From: Parahaliea mediterranea | GTDB taxonomy: Bacteria; Pseudomonadota; Gammaproteobacteria; Pseudomonadales; Halieaceae | Length of the DNA: 64,000 nucleotides | Assembly: GCF_017255185.1 (NCBI RefSeq) | Contig: NZ_JAFKCZ010000005.1 | Location: forward strand, 62,001 to 126,000 | Direction of reading: 5' to 3' | Shown here: piece after piece, positions 8,163-17,560 of the stretch | Position numbering within the stretch: the stretch's first letter is position 1 | Layout: each line of letters starts with the position of its first letter | Translations under genes and position numbers: made by a program | The notes under the pieces: model-generated | What the model was told of the DNA's origin: nothing | The model's input: the letters and a program-made list of their open reading frames with translations, nothing else | Database searches by the model: none

Positions 8163-9506
8163 CTAGCGCGCGCGGTTGGTGGTATCCACGGTCAACTCCA
8201 GTTGACTGGCGATTGACTGCCAGTCCACGAATTTGAAGTTGGAGCCCTCCCGGGGCTGGCCATCGGCATCGTAGACAGGGGGGGTATTCTGCCCGTCCTG
8301 CATCACCAGCAGGCCCTGAGGGAAGCGATCGCCGAGTGCGGCGTTAATGACCATCATGCCGTCGGTCTCGTTGACCCCGTCGACCCGCCCGTCGTCCACG
8401 CGGAATGATCCCAGGTAGGCATTGCCCTGCTCGCGACTGTAGACAGCCACGGTGTTGTCGCCCTGGCTCGAAACCAACAGGTAGCCGCGCCCATCGCCGG
8501 CGTCGTAGATGGTCAGGCCCTCGATATCCACGCTGAGATGGGGGTCGCCAAGGCCGGGGTCCTGTTTCCAGAGCAGCGTGCAGGCGTACTCTTCCTCCTG
8601 TGCGTCCCACTCCCGTTGGTAGGGTACGCCGAACTCCTTGGCCCGGGCGAACAGTGTCCAGCGCGAGCGGTCCGCCGGTGCGTCGAGTGCGATGCGCCAG
8701 ATGCCGACATTTTCCTGTCCCAGATAGAGCGCATTGTGGGCGGGGTCGGCGACCATGCCCTCGAACTGCGGGCGATCGCGATCGTCGTCGGTGCAGGGCG
8801 TCCAGGTGCCGTCGTCGCCGGTGTCGAATTCGTGGGGAAAGTCCAGCATCGCCCTAGTTGCGTAGGTCACTTGCCCGGCGCCGTTATCCGCCAGTTCCAG
8901 TACCGCCACCCGCGTGGTGCTGTTGCGGCTGACCAGGGCCAGCGTGCTTTCCCCCTGCCGGTAGGTGGCCAGGCCGTAAGCGGTGTAGGCCTCGTTGATC
9001 TCGTCCTGGTCGCGGCTGAAAATGGGCTGGACGGCCGGCGCGGTGACGTCCCGTAGCAGCCATTGTCCATCGGCGGCCTGTAGCGCGAACACCGCCAGCG
9101 TGTCCAGGCCGCGATCGGAAGCCACCACGAGGTCGGTGGGCTTGCCACCCAGATCGAAGTCGTACACCACTTCGACATTGTTGAGCCGGCCCGGGGCGTT
9201 GTTCTCGCAGTCGTTCTGCCCATCCATGCAGGCCGGGGCCGGCTGTGCCGGCAGGTGCTGCAGCAGCTGGCCGTCAAGCGTATAGAGGTCGAGTCCGCCT
9301 TCCTTGAGGGCGGTGGCCACCAGGCTCCGGCCGCTGTCGCTGGGGTGCAGCCAGATAGCGGGGTCGTCGACGTCGGTAAAATTGCCCGCGCGATCATCAA
9401 AGTGGGCGCGGGTTTCGAGGGCTGCCTGCACGCTGACCGGCTCGGCGCGCGACGCGAGCGGCGCGGCCAAAAGCAAAGAAGTGGCGAGGATGTATTTTAT
9501 ACGCAT
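8163..9506 (-). CDS. Secreted beta-propeller phytase
   Basis: Hydrolyses phytate (myo-inositol hexakisphosphate), using calcium, to lower inositol phosphates. The 447-aa protein begins with a signal peptide (MRIKYILATSLLLAAPLASRA). It shows the BPP signatures DDPAIWLHP, VATALKEGGLDLYTLDG, GRLNNVEVVYDF and DLVVASDRGLDTLAVF, with acidic calcium-site clusters. The ATG at 9506 was chosen because AAGGA precedes it and the signal peptide follows; longer frames upstream lack a leader. It sits between an RpiR regulator and iolB, a strong sign that phytate is the source of the inositol catabolised here. Family members typically stop at trisphosphates, so another phosphatase is needed for full release. 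Confidence 0.92.
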   Translation of the reverse strand: MRIKYILATSLLLAAPLASRAEPVSVQAALETRAHFDDRAGNFTDVDDPAIWLHPSDSGRSLVATALKEGGLDLYTLDGQLLQHLPAQPAPACMDGQNDCENNAPGRLNNVEVVYDFDLGGKPTDLVVASDRGLDTLAVFALQAADGQWLLRDVTAPAVQPIFSRDQDEINEAYTAYGLATYRQGESTLALVSRNSTTRVAVLELADNGAGQVTYATRAMLDFPHEFDTGDDGTWTPCTDDDRDRPQFEGMVADPAHNALYLGQENVGIWRIALDAPADRSRWTLFARAKEFGVPYQREWDAQEEEYACTLLWKQDPGLGDPHLSVDIEGLTIYDAGDGRGYLLVSSQGDNTVAVYSREQGNAYLGSFRVDDGRVDGVNETDGMMVINAALGDRFPQGLLVMQDGQNTPPVYDADGQPREGSNFKFVDWQSIASQLELTVDTTNRAR

Positions 9507-9592
9507 GATGTAATCCTTGTAGTTGAGGACTTGCGTGCGCCACTGTAGCGAACGGGTGTTAAACGACGTGCTGTGTTCAGGTGAACTTTTTT

Positions 9593-10453
9593 TCATTTGC
9601 TGCGTGCGGTTTTCCCGCCACGCCCTTTGCCCGCGCCGCGGCTGGTGGCCAGTGCGGTGGTAAGTGCCTGGGCCAGGCACATGGAGGCGCTCAACGATCG
9701 GAAGCTGAAGACTTCCGCGTCGTGGACATCAAAAAAAACGGTTGCCTGGCGTGCGATGGCGTTTAGGGAGCTGTCGGTGATTACGACAACCGGTACCTTC
9801 TTCTTGCGCGCCGCGGCGACAACCCTGGCGGTGTCATCCGAGTAGGGGCTGAAGCTGATGGCGATCAGGACATCCCGGGGGCCCATGCTGTTGGCGTGTT
9901 CCATCAACATACCGCCCATGCCCGTCAGCAATTGCGCACGACACTCCAGGTGATTCAGGTTGTAGTAAATGTAGCTCGCTACGGGGAAGGATCTGCGCTG
10001 GCCCATGATATAGGCGAACTCGGCATCCCGCAGCAGCGATACGGCGCGGTCCAGTTCGGTGCTCTCGGTTTCTTCCAGCAGGTGTTGTAGAGCCTGCTGG
10101 TTGGCTTCGCTGAATTCCCGTAGTAGGCCCATGGGGCTGTCAGGGGCGCCGTCCGTATCGGCGACCTCGCGAAAGCGCTCCTTGTAGCTGGCGGAGCGCG
10201 AAGCCACGTGAGCCTGGAAAGGGCGCTGCATTTCGCTAAACCCCGAATAGCCGAAAGCCTTGGCGAAGCGAATCAGCGCCGAAGGTTGGACGCCTGCGCG
10301 CTCGGCTATGACCGAGGTGGTCTCCATGGCCATGATGGTCGGATTGTCCCAGGCAAACTTGGCGATCTGTCGCAGTCGCTTGCTGAGCGTGTCGTAGCGC
10401 TCGGACATGGCGGCGCGCAGGGATTCGTAGTCCTTTGGGGCTGTGTTGTTCAT
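9593..10453 (-). CDS. RpiR/MurR-family regulator, probable inositol-pathway repressor
   Basis: A 286-aa regulator with an N-terminal RpiR helix-turn-helix (TTSVIAERAGVQPSALIRFAKAFGYSGFSEMQ, residues about 45-75) and a C-terminal SIS sugar-isomerase domain (about 125-270, with GMGGMLMEHANSMGPRDVLIAISFSPYSDDT) that senses phosphorylated sugars or polyols. It is divergent from the iol operon across a 226-bp region with several GGAATA-type repeats. It leads the minus-strand group with phytase and iolB. In alphaproteobacteria RpiR-type IolR proteins control inositol genes through GGAA-containing sites. Control by an inositol-pathway phospho-intermediate here is inferred. Confidence 0.9.
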   Translation of the reverse strand: MNNTAPKDYESLRAAMSERYDTLSKRLRQIAKFAWDNPTIMAMETTSVIAERAGVQPSALIRFAKAFGYSGFSEMQRPFQAHVASRSASYKERFREVADTDGAPDSPMGLLREFSEANQQALQHLLEETESTELDRAVSLLRDAEFAYIMGQRRSFPVASYIYYNLNHLECRAQLLTGMGGMLMEHANSMGPRDVLIAISFSPYSDDTARVVAAARKKKVPVVVITDSSLNAIARQATVFFDVHDAEVFSFRSLSASMCLAQALTTALATSRGAGKGRGGKTARSK

Positions 10454-10500
10454 GCTCGGGTTTCCAGTATGGCTGGCAAGGTCGCTCAGGTTTCGTCATT

Positions 10501-10676
10501 TTGGAATAAAAAAATTAAAAATAGAATAAACGCTTGCATTGCCCGTTCTGATATGGAATAAATATACCATCCTATTCTATTTATAGAAAATAATTTTTAC
10601 GGCGCGCCCGGCGTGGTATAACTCGAACCCGTCAGTGCGCGGGCCCGGATTGGGAAGCTGGAATAGTTGGAATAAG
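10501..10676. promoter_or_regulatory. rpiR-iol divergent control region with GGAATA repeats
   Basis: The AT-rich spacer holds TTGGAATAAA (10501-10510), ATAGAATAAA (10521-10530), ATATGGAATAAATAT (10551-10565), the dyad TTCTATTTATAGAA (10575-10588) and two more GGAATA copies at 10660 and 10669 just before the iol-operon ATG. Several copies are spaced near multiples of one helical turn. The 15-mer recurs exactly at 17733-17747 before the TonB-receptor operon. These are the best candidate binding sites for the RpiR regulator. Confidence 0.65.
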
Positions 10677-10679
10677 ACA

Positions 10680-11843
10680 ATGGCTTCGCTGAAACTTGGA
10701 ATGGTGGGTAGTGGTTTCATGGGCAAGGCCCACGCGATGGCTTTGCACACGGCGCCGGTGGTGTTCCCGCTGTCCGCCGCCGTGCGCTGCGATTTGCTGG
10801 CCGATCATAGTGCCGCCAGCGCGCAGGCCGGGGCACGCCGCCTGGGCTTCAGCCGCAGCACCGGAGACTGGCGCGAACTGGTCGCCGATCCGGCCATCGA
10901 TATCGTCAGTGTGTGTGCGCCCAACGACCTGCACTACCCCATCGCCCGGGCAGCATTGCTCGCGGGCAAGCATGTGTTCTGCGAAAAGCCCCTGGCACTG
11001 GACGTGGGGGAATCCCGCGAGCTGGCGCGGTTGGCCCGGAGCAAGGGCCGTGTGACCCTGGTGGGGTTCAACTACGTGAGAAACCCCGTCATCGGCATGG
11101 CGGCGGAGTTGATCGCCCGGGGCGAACTCGGCGCAATACACCACGTTCGCGCCACCCATGTGGAGGATTACCTGGCCGACCCCGCCCGCTCCGGAGGCTG
11201 GCGCACCCGGCGCGCCACCGCCGGCCTGGGTGCCCTTGGGGATCTGTGCCATGTGCTCTCCCTGACCCAGCGCCTGGCGGGGGGCATTGCCGAGGTCTGC
11301 GCCGACATGCAGACCGTGATCGCACAGCGGCCCGGCGCCGATGGCAGCGCACAGGCGGTGGAGAACGAGGATCAGGCCCATGCCCTGGTGCGCTTCAGCA
11401 GTGGGGCCATTGGCACCATCGAGTGCAGCCGGATCGCCTGGGGGCGCAAGAACGGGCTGACCATCGAGTTGTCCGGCAGCGAGGGGTCACTGTATTTCGA
11501 CCAGGAGCGGCAGAACGAACTGTGGCTCTACCGCAGGCCCCGGGGCGGCGGGGGTGGCGAGGGATTTCAGCGCGTTCTGCTGGGCCCCGACCAGCCTGAC
11601 TACGCGGCGTTTTGCCCCGCGCCGGGCCACGGCCTGGGCTTCAATGACCTGAAGGTCATCGAGGTGCGAGACCTGGTCGAAGCCATTGCGGGGGGCGTGC
11701 CGGCGTGGCCCGATTTTGCCGCCGCGGCGGCCATCGACGAGGTCTTGGCCGCGATGGAGCGGTCCTGGCGGCAGGGTGGTTGGGAAGTGGTGCCCCGGGG
11801 GCTGGAAGTGGAGCAAGGCAAGGCACAGGAGCCGGAGCAATAA
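10680..11843 (+). CDS. Gfo/Idh/MocA-family oxidoreductase, probable inositol-isomer dehydrogenase
   Basis: NAD(P)-dependent dehydrogenase of 387 aa, first gene of the iol operon. The N-terminal Rossmann motif is GMVGSGFMGKAHA, and the family EKP segment is VFCEKPLALD near residue 105. A Gfo/Idh substrate domain follows. The segment corresponding to the usual GDxGSH catalytic motif reads GALGDLCHVL, one residue shorter. A second, more typical iolG closes the operon, so this enzyme may act on another stereoisomer such as scyllo- or D-chiro-inositol, or on a downstream keto-sugar. The ATG at 10680 opens directly on the Rossmann fold. A GGAATA element overlaps its ribosome-binding region. Confidence 0.85.
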   Translation: MASLKLGMVGSGFMGKAHAMALHTAPVVFPLSAAVRCDLLADHSAASAQAGARRLGFSRSTGDWRELVADPAIDIVSVCAPNDLHYPIARAALLAGKHVFCEKPLALDVGESRELARLARSKGRVTLVGFNYVRNPVIGMAAELIARGELGAIHHVRATHVEDYLADPARSGGWRTRRATAGLGALGDLCHVLSLTQRLAGGIAEVCADMQTVIAQRPGADGSAQAVENEDQAHALVRFSSGAIGTIECSRIAWGRKNGLTIELSGSEGSLYFDQERQNELWLYRRPRGGGGGEGFQRVLLGPDQPDYAAFCPAPGHGLGFNDLKVIEVRDLVEAIAGGVPAWPDFAAAAAIDEVLAAMERSWRQGGWEVVPRGLEVEQGKAQEPEQ

Positions 11844-11859
11844 GACGATGGGGACAGAC

Positions 11860-13803
11860 ATGGCAAACAGACGCTTCGATGTCATCTGCATGGGACGCGC
11901 CGGCGTGGACCTGTACGGCCAGCAGTACGGCGCCCGGCTGGAGGACACGCGCAGCATGGCCAAATACCTGGGCGGTTCCTCGGCCAACATGGCGGCCGGC
12001 ATGGCGCGCCAGGGCTTGAGCGTGGCGATGCTGACCCGGGTGGGTGACGAGCACATGGGGCGGTTTGTGCGCGAGGAACTGGCCCGCAACGGCGTGGACA
12101 CCAGTCATGTGCATACCGACCCGGAGCGCCTGACCGGCCTGGTGCTCTTGGGCATCAAGGACCGCGATACCTTTCCGCTGATTTTCTACCGGGAAAACTG
12201 CGCCGATGCCGCGATCGACGGCACTGACTTCGACGAGGGCTTTATCGCCTCGGCGCGTGCCCTGGCGATCACTGGCACGCACTTTTCCCTGGCCGGGACC
12301 GCGGAAGCCTGCCGGCGGGCGATCGAATATGCCCGGCGCAACGGGACCCGTACCGTTCTCGATATCGACTACCGGCCGGTGCTTTGGGGTGTGGCGGGAC
12401 ACGGGCAGGGGGAGAGTCGCTTCGTGTCCAGCGACGAGGTGACGCGCCACCTGCAGGAGATACTGCCGCTGTTCGACCTGGTGGTGGGCACCGAGGAGGA
12501 GTTTCACATCGCCGGCGGCAGCACGGATACGCTGACGGCATTGCGGGCCGTGCGCGAGCGCAGTGCGGCCACCCTCGTACTCAAGCGCGGCGCGCTGGGT
12601 AGCGCGGTTTTCGAGGGGGCTATCCCCGGGCGACTTGAAGACGGCGCGCGCGGGCCGACGATCGCGGTGCAGGTACTCAACGTGTTGGGCGCCGGCGATG
12701 CTTTTATCAGTGGTTTCATGCGCGGCTGGATGCGCGACGAGCCCCTGGAGCAGTGCTGCCTGTACGGCAATGCCTGTGGCGCCATCGTCGTGTCGCGGCA
12801 CGGCTGTACGCCGGCCATTCCCACCCGGCCCGAGCTGGACGACTACCTGTCGCGTTTTGACAGCGTGACGCGGCCGGACCTCGATGCGAGGCTCAACCAG
12901 CTGCACCGCGCAACCTTGCGTCGTCCCCGGGGCACGGTCTGTGCCCTGGCCTTTGACCACCGCAGCCAGTTCGAGGAGCTGGCGGCGGCGTGCTCGGCCG
13001 ATATCGCGCGCATACCGGTGCTGAAACGCCTGATCGCCGATGCGGTATTGGCAGTGGCGGAGCGCGAGCAGCTGGGGGCGTCGGCGGGTGTGCTGGTGGA
13101 CGAGCGTTTTGGCGAGTCGGTCCTCGAGTCGCTGACCGGCACGGGTTTGTGGATGGCGCGCCCCCTGGAGTCGCCGCAGTCCCGCCCCCTGTCCTTCGAG
13201 TACGGCTGTAATGTATCGGCGACGCTGCAGCGCTGGCCCACGGAGCATATCGCCAAGTGCCTGGTGTTCTACCACCCCGACGACGATGCGGCGTTGAAAG
13301 CGGAGCAGGGCCTGCGGCTGCGGGAACTGTATGCGGCCTGCCGGCTGAGCGGGCATGAACTCTTGCTGGAACTGATTCTGCCCGATGGGCGCGAGGACAG
13401 CGGCACCGATACCGCGCGGGCCATGCGCGAATGCTACGACATGGGAGTCTTCCCGGACTGGTGGAAATTGCCGCCGCCCTCGGTTGCGGCCTGGCCGGCG
13501 ATCGAGGCGGTGATCGATGAGTTCGACCCCTGGTGCCATGGTGTGGTATTGCTGGGCCTCAACCGGCCGGCCGAAGAGCTGGTGGAGGGCTTCGCCCGGG
13601 CCGTGGGGCGCAAGTATTGCAGGGGTTTCGCCATTGGTCGCAGCATTTTTGTCGAACCGGCCCGCCGGTGGCTGCGGGGCGAAGTGGGCGATACCGCATT
13701 CCGCGAGGCGGTAGCCGATAACTTCACCGCCATGGTAGTGCAGTGGCGCGGCTTGCACGGCATTGCCACCGAGGGTGTGTGCACACGCGAGGTGCGGGCA
13801 TGA
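11860..13803 (+). CDS. iolC: 5-dehydro-2-deoxygluconokinase fused to DUF2090 aldolase domain
   Basis: A bifunctional 647-aa enzyme. Residues about 1-325 form a PfkB/ribokinase-type kinase (GRAGVDLYG, KYLGGSSANMAAGMARQG, and the catalytic NVLGAGDAFISGFMRG) that phosphorylates 2-deoxy-5-keto-gluconate. Residues about 340-647 form the DUF2090 domain (CALAFDHRSQFEEL, GVLVDERFG), assigned in family annotation as 5-dehydro-2-deoxyphosphogluconate aldolase, which gives DHAP and malonate semialdehyde. The fusion replaces separate IolC and IolJ. The ATG at 11860 is preferred because GGGGA precedes it; an ATG at 11848 is possible. It starts 16 bp after the dehydrogenase stop and overlaps iolD by 4 bp. 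Confidence 0.93.
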   Translation: MANRRFDVICMGRAGVDLYGQQYGARLEDTRSMAKYLGGSSANMAAGMARQGLSVAMLTRVGDEHMGRFVREELARNGVDTSHVHTDPERLTGLVLLGIKDRDTFPLIFYRENCADAAIDGTDFDEGFIASARALAITGTHFSLAGTAEACRRAIEYARRNGTRTVLDIDYRPVLWGVAGHGQGESRFVSSDEVTRHLQEILPLFDLVVGTEEEFHIAGGSTDTLTALRAVRERSAATLVLKRGALGSAVFEGAIPGRLEDGARGPTIAVQVLNVLGAGDAFISGFMRGWMRDEPLEQCCLYGNACGAIVVSRHGCTPAIPTRPELDDYLSRFDSVTRPDLDARLNQLHRATLRRPRGTVCALAFDHRSQFEELAAACSADIARIPVLKRLIADAVLAVAEREQLGASAGVLVDERFGESVLESLTGTGLWMARPLESPQSRPLSFEYGCNVSATLQRWPTEHIAKCLVFYHPDDDAALKAEQGLRLRELYAACRLSGHELLLELILPDGREDSGTDTARAMRECYDMGVFPDWWKLPPPSVAAWPAIEAVIDEFDPWCHGVVLLGLNRPAEELVEGFARAVGRKYCRGFAIGRSIFVEPARRWLRGEVGDTAFREAVADNFTAMVVQWRGLHGIATEGVCTREVRA

Positions 13804-15653
13804 CTACGATAACACTCACCGCCAGCCAGGCGCTGGTGCGCTACCTGGTGGCACAGCAGGTCGAGGTCGATGGCGAGCGTCTGCCGCTGGTGGCCGGCGT
13901 GTGGGCCATCTTCGGCCACGGTAACGTGGCTGGCCTGGGCGAGGCGCTGTCCGCCGCGCGCAGCGAGTTGCCCACCCTGCGCGGGCACAACGAGCAGGGC
14001 ATGGCACACGCCGCGATCGCCTACGCCAAGGCCTGCAACCGCCGCCGGGTTATGGCCTGCACCACGTCCATCGGGCCGGGCGCGACCAACCTGGTCACCG
14101 CGGCGGCCCTGGCCCATGTCAATCGCCTGCCGCTGTTGCTGTTGCCCGGCGATAACTTTGCGTCCCGGGCCCCCGACCCGGTACTGCAGCAGCTGGAAGT
14201 CCCCGGTGACCCGGGGGCGAGTGTGAACGACACTCTGCGCAGCGTGTCGCGCTATTGGGACCGCATACAGCGTCCGCAGCAGTTGCTGTCCAGTTTGCCG
14301 CGGGCGATGGCCGTGCTTACCGACCCGGCGGAGTGTGGCCCGGTGACACTGGCCATGCCGCAGGACGTGCAAACCGAGGCCTGGGAATTCCCGCTGGATT
14401 TCTTCGAGCCCCGTTTGTTGCAGTGGCGCCGCCCGGCCCCGGACCAGGGGGAACTGGCGCGAGCAGTGGCGTTGCTGCGGGAAGCGGAAAAGCCGCTGTT
14501 GATCGCCGGCGGCGGCGTTCACTACGCCGGGGCCTGCGCGTTGCTGGACGGGTGGGCGCGGGTAGCCGGCCTGCCGGTGGCGGAAACCCAGGCGGGCAAG
14601 GGCGCGCTGCCCTGGGATCACCCGATGCTGATGGGGTCGGTGGGTGTCACCGGGTCCAGCGCCGCGAACGAACTGGCGGCCGAGGCGGATCTGGTGATTT
14701 GCCTGGGTACGCGTCTGCAGGATTTCACCACCGCTTCGCGGACCTTGTTCCGCAACCCGCGGTGCAAGCTGTTGGGCATCAATGTGGCGGCGGTGGATGC
14801 CGCGAAGCATGGCGCCAGCAGCCTGGTGGCGGATGCGCAGGTGGCCCTGAGGGCCCTGGGCGAGGCCCTGCCCGACTGGCGCGTGGCGCCGGCCTGGGTG
14901 GAGCGAGCGACCCGCGCCGCGGGCGCCTGGCAGGTGGTGGTGGACAGGGTTACCGCGGCGGACGATACGCAGCTGCCCTCCGACGCCCAGGTGCTGGGCG
15001 CGGTCAACCGCGGTGCGGCCGAGGACGCCGTGGTGGTGTGCGCGGCCGGCGGGCTGCCCGGTGAGTTGCACAAATTGTGGCGCTGTAGCCGGCCCAACGG
15101 CTACCACGTGGAGTACGGTTATAGCTGCATGGGCTATGAAATTGCCGGCGGGCTGGGTGTTACGCTGGCGCTGCCGGGGCGGGAAGTCTACGTCCTGGTG
15201 GGGGATGGCAGCTACCTGATGCTGAACTCGGAACTCGCCACCGCGGTAATGCTGGGGCGCAAGATGGTCGTGGTGCTGCTGGACAACCGCGGTTTTGCTT
15301 GCATCAACCGTCTGCAGCAAAACTGCGGCGGCGACCCCTTCAATAACCTGCTGGCCGACAGCGTCCACGGCGGCGACGCCCCTCCGGCCATCGACTTTGC
15401 CGCCCACGCGCGGGCGCTGGGCGCGCAGGCGGAGCAGGTGACGGGGATCGCCGCGCTCGAATCGGCGCTGGCGCGTGCCCGGCGGGCCGAAGGCTGCTAT
15501 GTGGTCGTGATTCGCACCGACCCCGATCGCGCCACCGCCGAGGGCGGCGCCTGGTGGGAGGTGGCGGTGCCGGAGGTGTCGCAAAGCGATACGGTGCGGC
15601 AGGCGCGGGCCGGGTACCGCGACAACAAAACGCACCAGCGGCGTGGAGGGTAG
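13800..15653 (+). CDS. iolD: 3D-(3,5/4)-trihydroxycyclohexane-1,2-dione hydrolase
   Basis: Thiamine-diphosphate enzyme that opens the ring of the trihydroxycyclohexanedione to give 5-deoxy-glucuronate. The 617 aa match IolD. The ThDP-family core has RGHNEQGMAHAAIAYAKA near the start (the glutamate region of the Pyr domain) and the cofactor motif GDGSYLMLNSELATAVMLGRKMVVVLLDNRG in the C-terminal domain. The tail WWEVAVPEVSQSDTVRQAR is characteristic of IolD. The ATG overlaps the stop of iolC (ATGA), implying translational coupling. Confidence 0.96.
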   Translation: MTTITLTASQALVRYLVAQQVEVDGERLPLVAGVWAIFGHGNVAGLGEALSAARSELPTLRGHNEQGMAHAAIAYAKACNRRRVMACTTSIGPGATNLVTAAALAHVNRLPLLLLPGDNFASRAPDPVLQQLEVPGDPGASVNDTLRSVSRYWDRIQRPQQLLSSLPRAMAVLTDPAECGPVTLAMPQDVQTEAWEFPLDFFEPRLLQWRRPAPDQGELARAVALLREAEKPLLIAGGGVHYAGACALLDGWARVAGLPVAETQAGKGALPWDHPMLMGSVGVTGSSAANELAAEADLVICLGTRLQDFTTASRTLFRNPRCKLLGINVAAVDAAKHGASSLVADAQVALRALGEALPDWRVAPAWVERATRAAGAWQVVVDRVTAADDTQLPSDAQVLGAVNRGAAEDAVVVCAAGGLPGELHKLWRCSRPNGYHVEYGYSCMGYEIAGGLGVTLALPGREVYVLVGDGSYLMLNSELATAVMLGRKMVVVLLDNRGFACINRLQQNCGGDPFNNLLADSVHGGDAPPAIDFAAHARALGAQAEQVTGIAALESALARARRAEGCYVVVIRTDPDRATAEGGAWWEVAVPEVSQSDTVRQARAGYRDNKTHQRRGG

Positions 15654-15658
15654 TGGCG

Positions 15659-16558
15659 GTGGTTCGCATCGGTATCAATCCCCTGACCTGGAGCAACGAC
15701 GACATGCCGTCGCTGGGTGCCGACATTCCCCTGGAGCGCTGCCTGCGCGAGGGCCGCCAGGCCGGCTACGCCGGTTTTGAACTGGGGCACAAGTTTCCCC
15801 GCGAGGCCTCGCAGCTGCGACCCCTGCTGGCGGCGCACGACCTGGCCCTGGTATCGGGCTGGTACAGCGCACGCCTGTGCGAGCGTTCGGTGGAGGAGGA
15901 AATTGCCGCGGTTCAACCCCACCTCGCCCTGCTGCGGGACATGGGTTGCACCGTTATGGTCTGCGCCGAGGTGAGCGACGCCGTGCACGGCGATCGGACG
16001 ACGCCCCTGTCGCGGCGCCCGCGGCTGTCGGATTCGGCCTTTGGTCACTTCGCCGGGCGGCTGGCGGCCTTCGCCGACTACCTCGCGGAGCAGGGGATGG
16101 CGCTGGCCTACCACCACCATATGGGCACCGTGGTGGAGAGCCCGGAAGACATCGATGCGCTGATGGCGGCCACGCCGCCCACGGTGGGCCTGCTGTTGGA
16201 CACCGGGCACCTCAGCTATGCGGGTGGCGACCCGGTGGCCGTGGCCGCCACTCACGCGCAACGTATTTGCCACCTGCACTGCAAGGACGTGAGGCCCGAT
16301 GTGTTGGTGCGCGCCCGCGCGGCCAACTGGAGCTTCCTGGACGCGGTATTGGCGGGGGTGTTCACCGTGCCCGGCGACGGCGCGGTGGATTTCGCCGCCG
16401 TGCTGGCGGCCTTGCCCGAGGGCTACGATGGCTGGGTGGTGGTGGAGGCGGAACAGGACCCCTCGCGTGCTGAGCCGCTGACCTATGCGCGCCTGGGCTA
16501 CGGGCATCTCGAGGCCCTGCTGGCGGCGCGTGAGCGCCGGGGAGGGAAAACGCCATGA
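15659..16558 (+). CDS. iolE: Myo-inosose-2 dehydratase
   Basis: Dehydrates 2-keto-myo-inositol to trihydroxycyclohexanedione. The 299-aa TIM-barrel protein has IGINPLTWSNDDMPSLG at the N-terminus, AYHHHMGTVVES (metal and substrate histidines), LLLDTGHLSYAGGDP, and HLHCKDVRPDVL, all as in IolE. GTG at 15659 is preferred: GGAGGG lies 8 bp upstream. A GTG two codons earlier is too close to that site. It starts 5 bp after iolD and overlaps iolG by 4 bp. Confidence 0.95.
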   Translation: MVRIGINPLTWSNDDMPSLGADIPLERCLREGRQAGYAGFELGHKFPREASQLRPLLAAHDLALVSGWYSARLCERSVEEEIAAVQPHLALLRDMGCTVMVCAEVSDAVHGDRTTPLSRRPRLSDSAFGHFAGRLAAFADYLAEQGMALAYHHHMGTVVESPEDIDALMAATPPTVGLLLDTGHLSYAGGDPVAVAATHAQRICHLHCKDVRPDVLVRARAANWSFLDAVLAGVFTVPGDGAVDFAAVLAALPEGYDGWVVVEAEQDPSRAEPLTYARLGYGHLEALLAARERRGGKTP

Positions 16559-17553
16559 GTCGGGGAATTTGCCTGGTCGGCGCCGGCCGCATCGGTGCCA
16601 TTCACGCCGCCAATATCGTGTCGCTGGCGGGCGTCCGCCTCTGTTGCGTGGTGGACAGCAATGCCGACGCGGCGCGTGATCTGGCCGGCCGTTACGGGGT
16701 GGAGGCGCTCGACCTGGCGCTGGCGCTGGGGCGCGACGACGTGGATGCGGTGGTGGTCGCCAGCTCCACCGACACCCATGTGCCGGTGATGACCGCCGCG
16801 GGCGAAGCCGGTAAGGCGATTTTTTGTGAAAAGCCGGTGGACCTGGACCTGGCGCGCGCCCGGGCCTGTATCGAGCACCTGGAAGCCGGCGGCGTGCCAC
16901 TGGCGCTGGGCTTCAATCGCCGTTACGACCCCAGTTTCGCGCGCCTGCAGCAGCGCCTGCGCGCCGGCGAGATCGGTGAAGTCGAAATCGTCAGTATTAC
17001 CAGCCGCGATCCCGCGCCGCCACCGCTGGACTACCTGCGCCGTTCCGGGGGCCTGTTCATGGATATGATGATCCACGACTTCGATATGGCCTGCTGGTTG
17101 CTTGGGGAGGCGCCGGTGCAGGTGCACGCCACGGCGAGCTGCCTGGTGGATGAGGGTATCGCCGCGTTGGGGGACGTGGATACGGCCCTGGTTACGCTGC
17201 GCACCGCTAGCGGCCGGCTGTGCCAGATCAGCAACAGCCGGCGCGCGGTGTACGGTTACGACCAGCGGGTGGAGGTACACGGGGCCGCCGGCATGCTGCG
17301 GGCTGAAAACCGCGAGGAGACGAGCGTGCAGTTGTTCGGTGCCGGTGGTGTGCTGGCCGACCCGCCCATGGACTTTTTTCTCGAACGCTACGCCCAGGCC
17401 TATCGCGAGGAAATGCGCGAGTTCGTTAATGCGCTCGAGGGCCTGCCGGCGCGCCTGGTGAGTGGCCGGGACGGCCTGCTGGCGCAGTCGCTTGCCGAGG
17501 CAGCGGCGACTTCGTTACGGGAGCAACGCACGGTGGATCTCCCCGCCGCGTAG
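16555..17553 (+). CDS. iolG: Inositol 2-dehydrogenase
   Basis: NAD-dependent oxidation of myo-inositol to 2-keto-myo-inositol, the first pathway step. The 332-aa Gfo/Idh protein has LVGAGRIGAIHAANI at the N-terminus, FCEKPVDLD, ALGFNRRYDPSFARL, and the catalytic segment GGLFMDMMIHDFDMACWLLG with Asp and His spaced as in characterised IolG enzymes. It is the last gene of the iol operon, coupled to iolE by ATGA. A block of six 15-bp tandem repeats starts 8 bp after its stop. It is a closer match to classical IolG than the dehydrogenase that opens the operon. Confidence 0.93.
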   Translation: MSRGICLVGAGRIGAIHAANIVSLAGVRLCCVVDSNADAARDLAGRYGVEALDLALALGRDDVDAVVVASSTDTHVPVMTAAGEAGKAIFCEKPVDLDLARARACIEHLEAGGVPLALGFNRRYDPSFARLQQRLRAGEIGEVEIVSITSRDPAPPPLDYLRRSGGLFMDMMIHDFDMACWLLGEAPVQVHATASCLVDEGIAALGDVDTALVTLRTASGRLCQISNSRRAVYGYDQRVEVHGAAGMLRAENREETSVQLFGAGGVLADPPMDFFLERYAQAYREEMREFVNALEGLPARLVSGRDGLLAQSLAEAAATSLREQRTVDLPAA

Positions 17554-17560
17554 CTTGATT

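Noticed and set aside
11656-15635. Very long open frames antisense to iolC and iolD
   Set aside because: They mirror the real genes in GC-rich DNA, have no family sequence and lack start signals; the plus-strand frames match known enzymes throughout.
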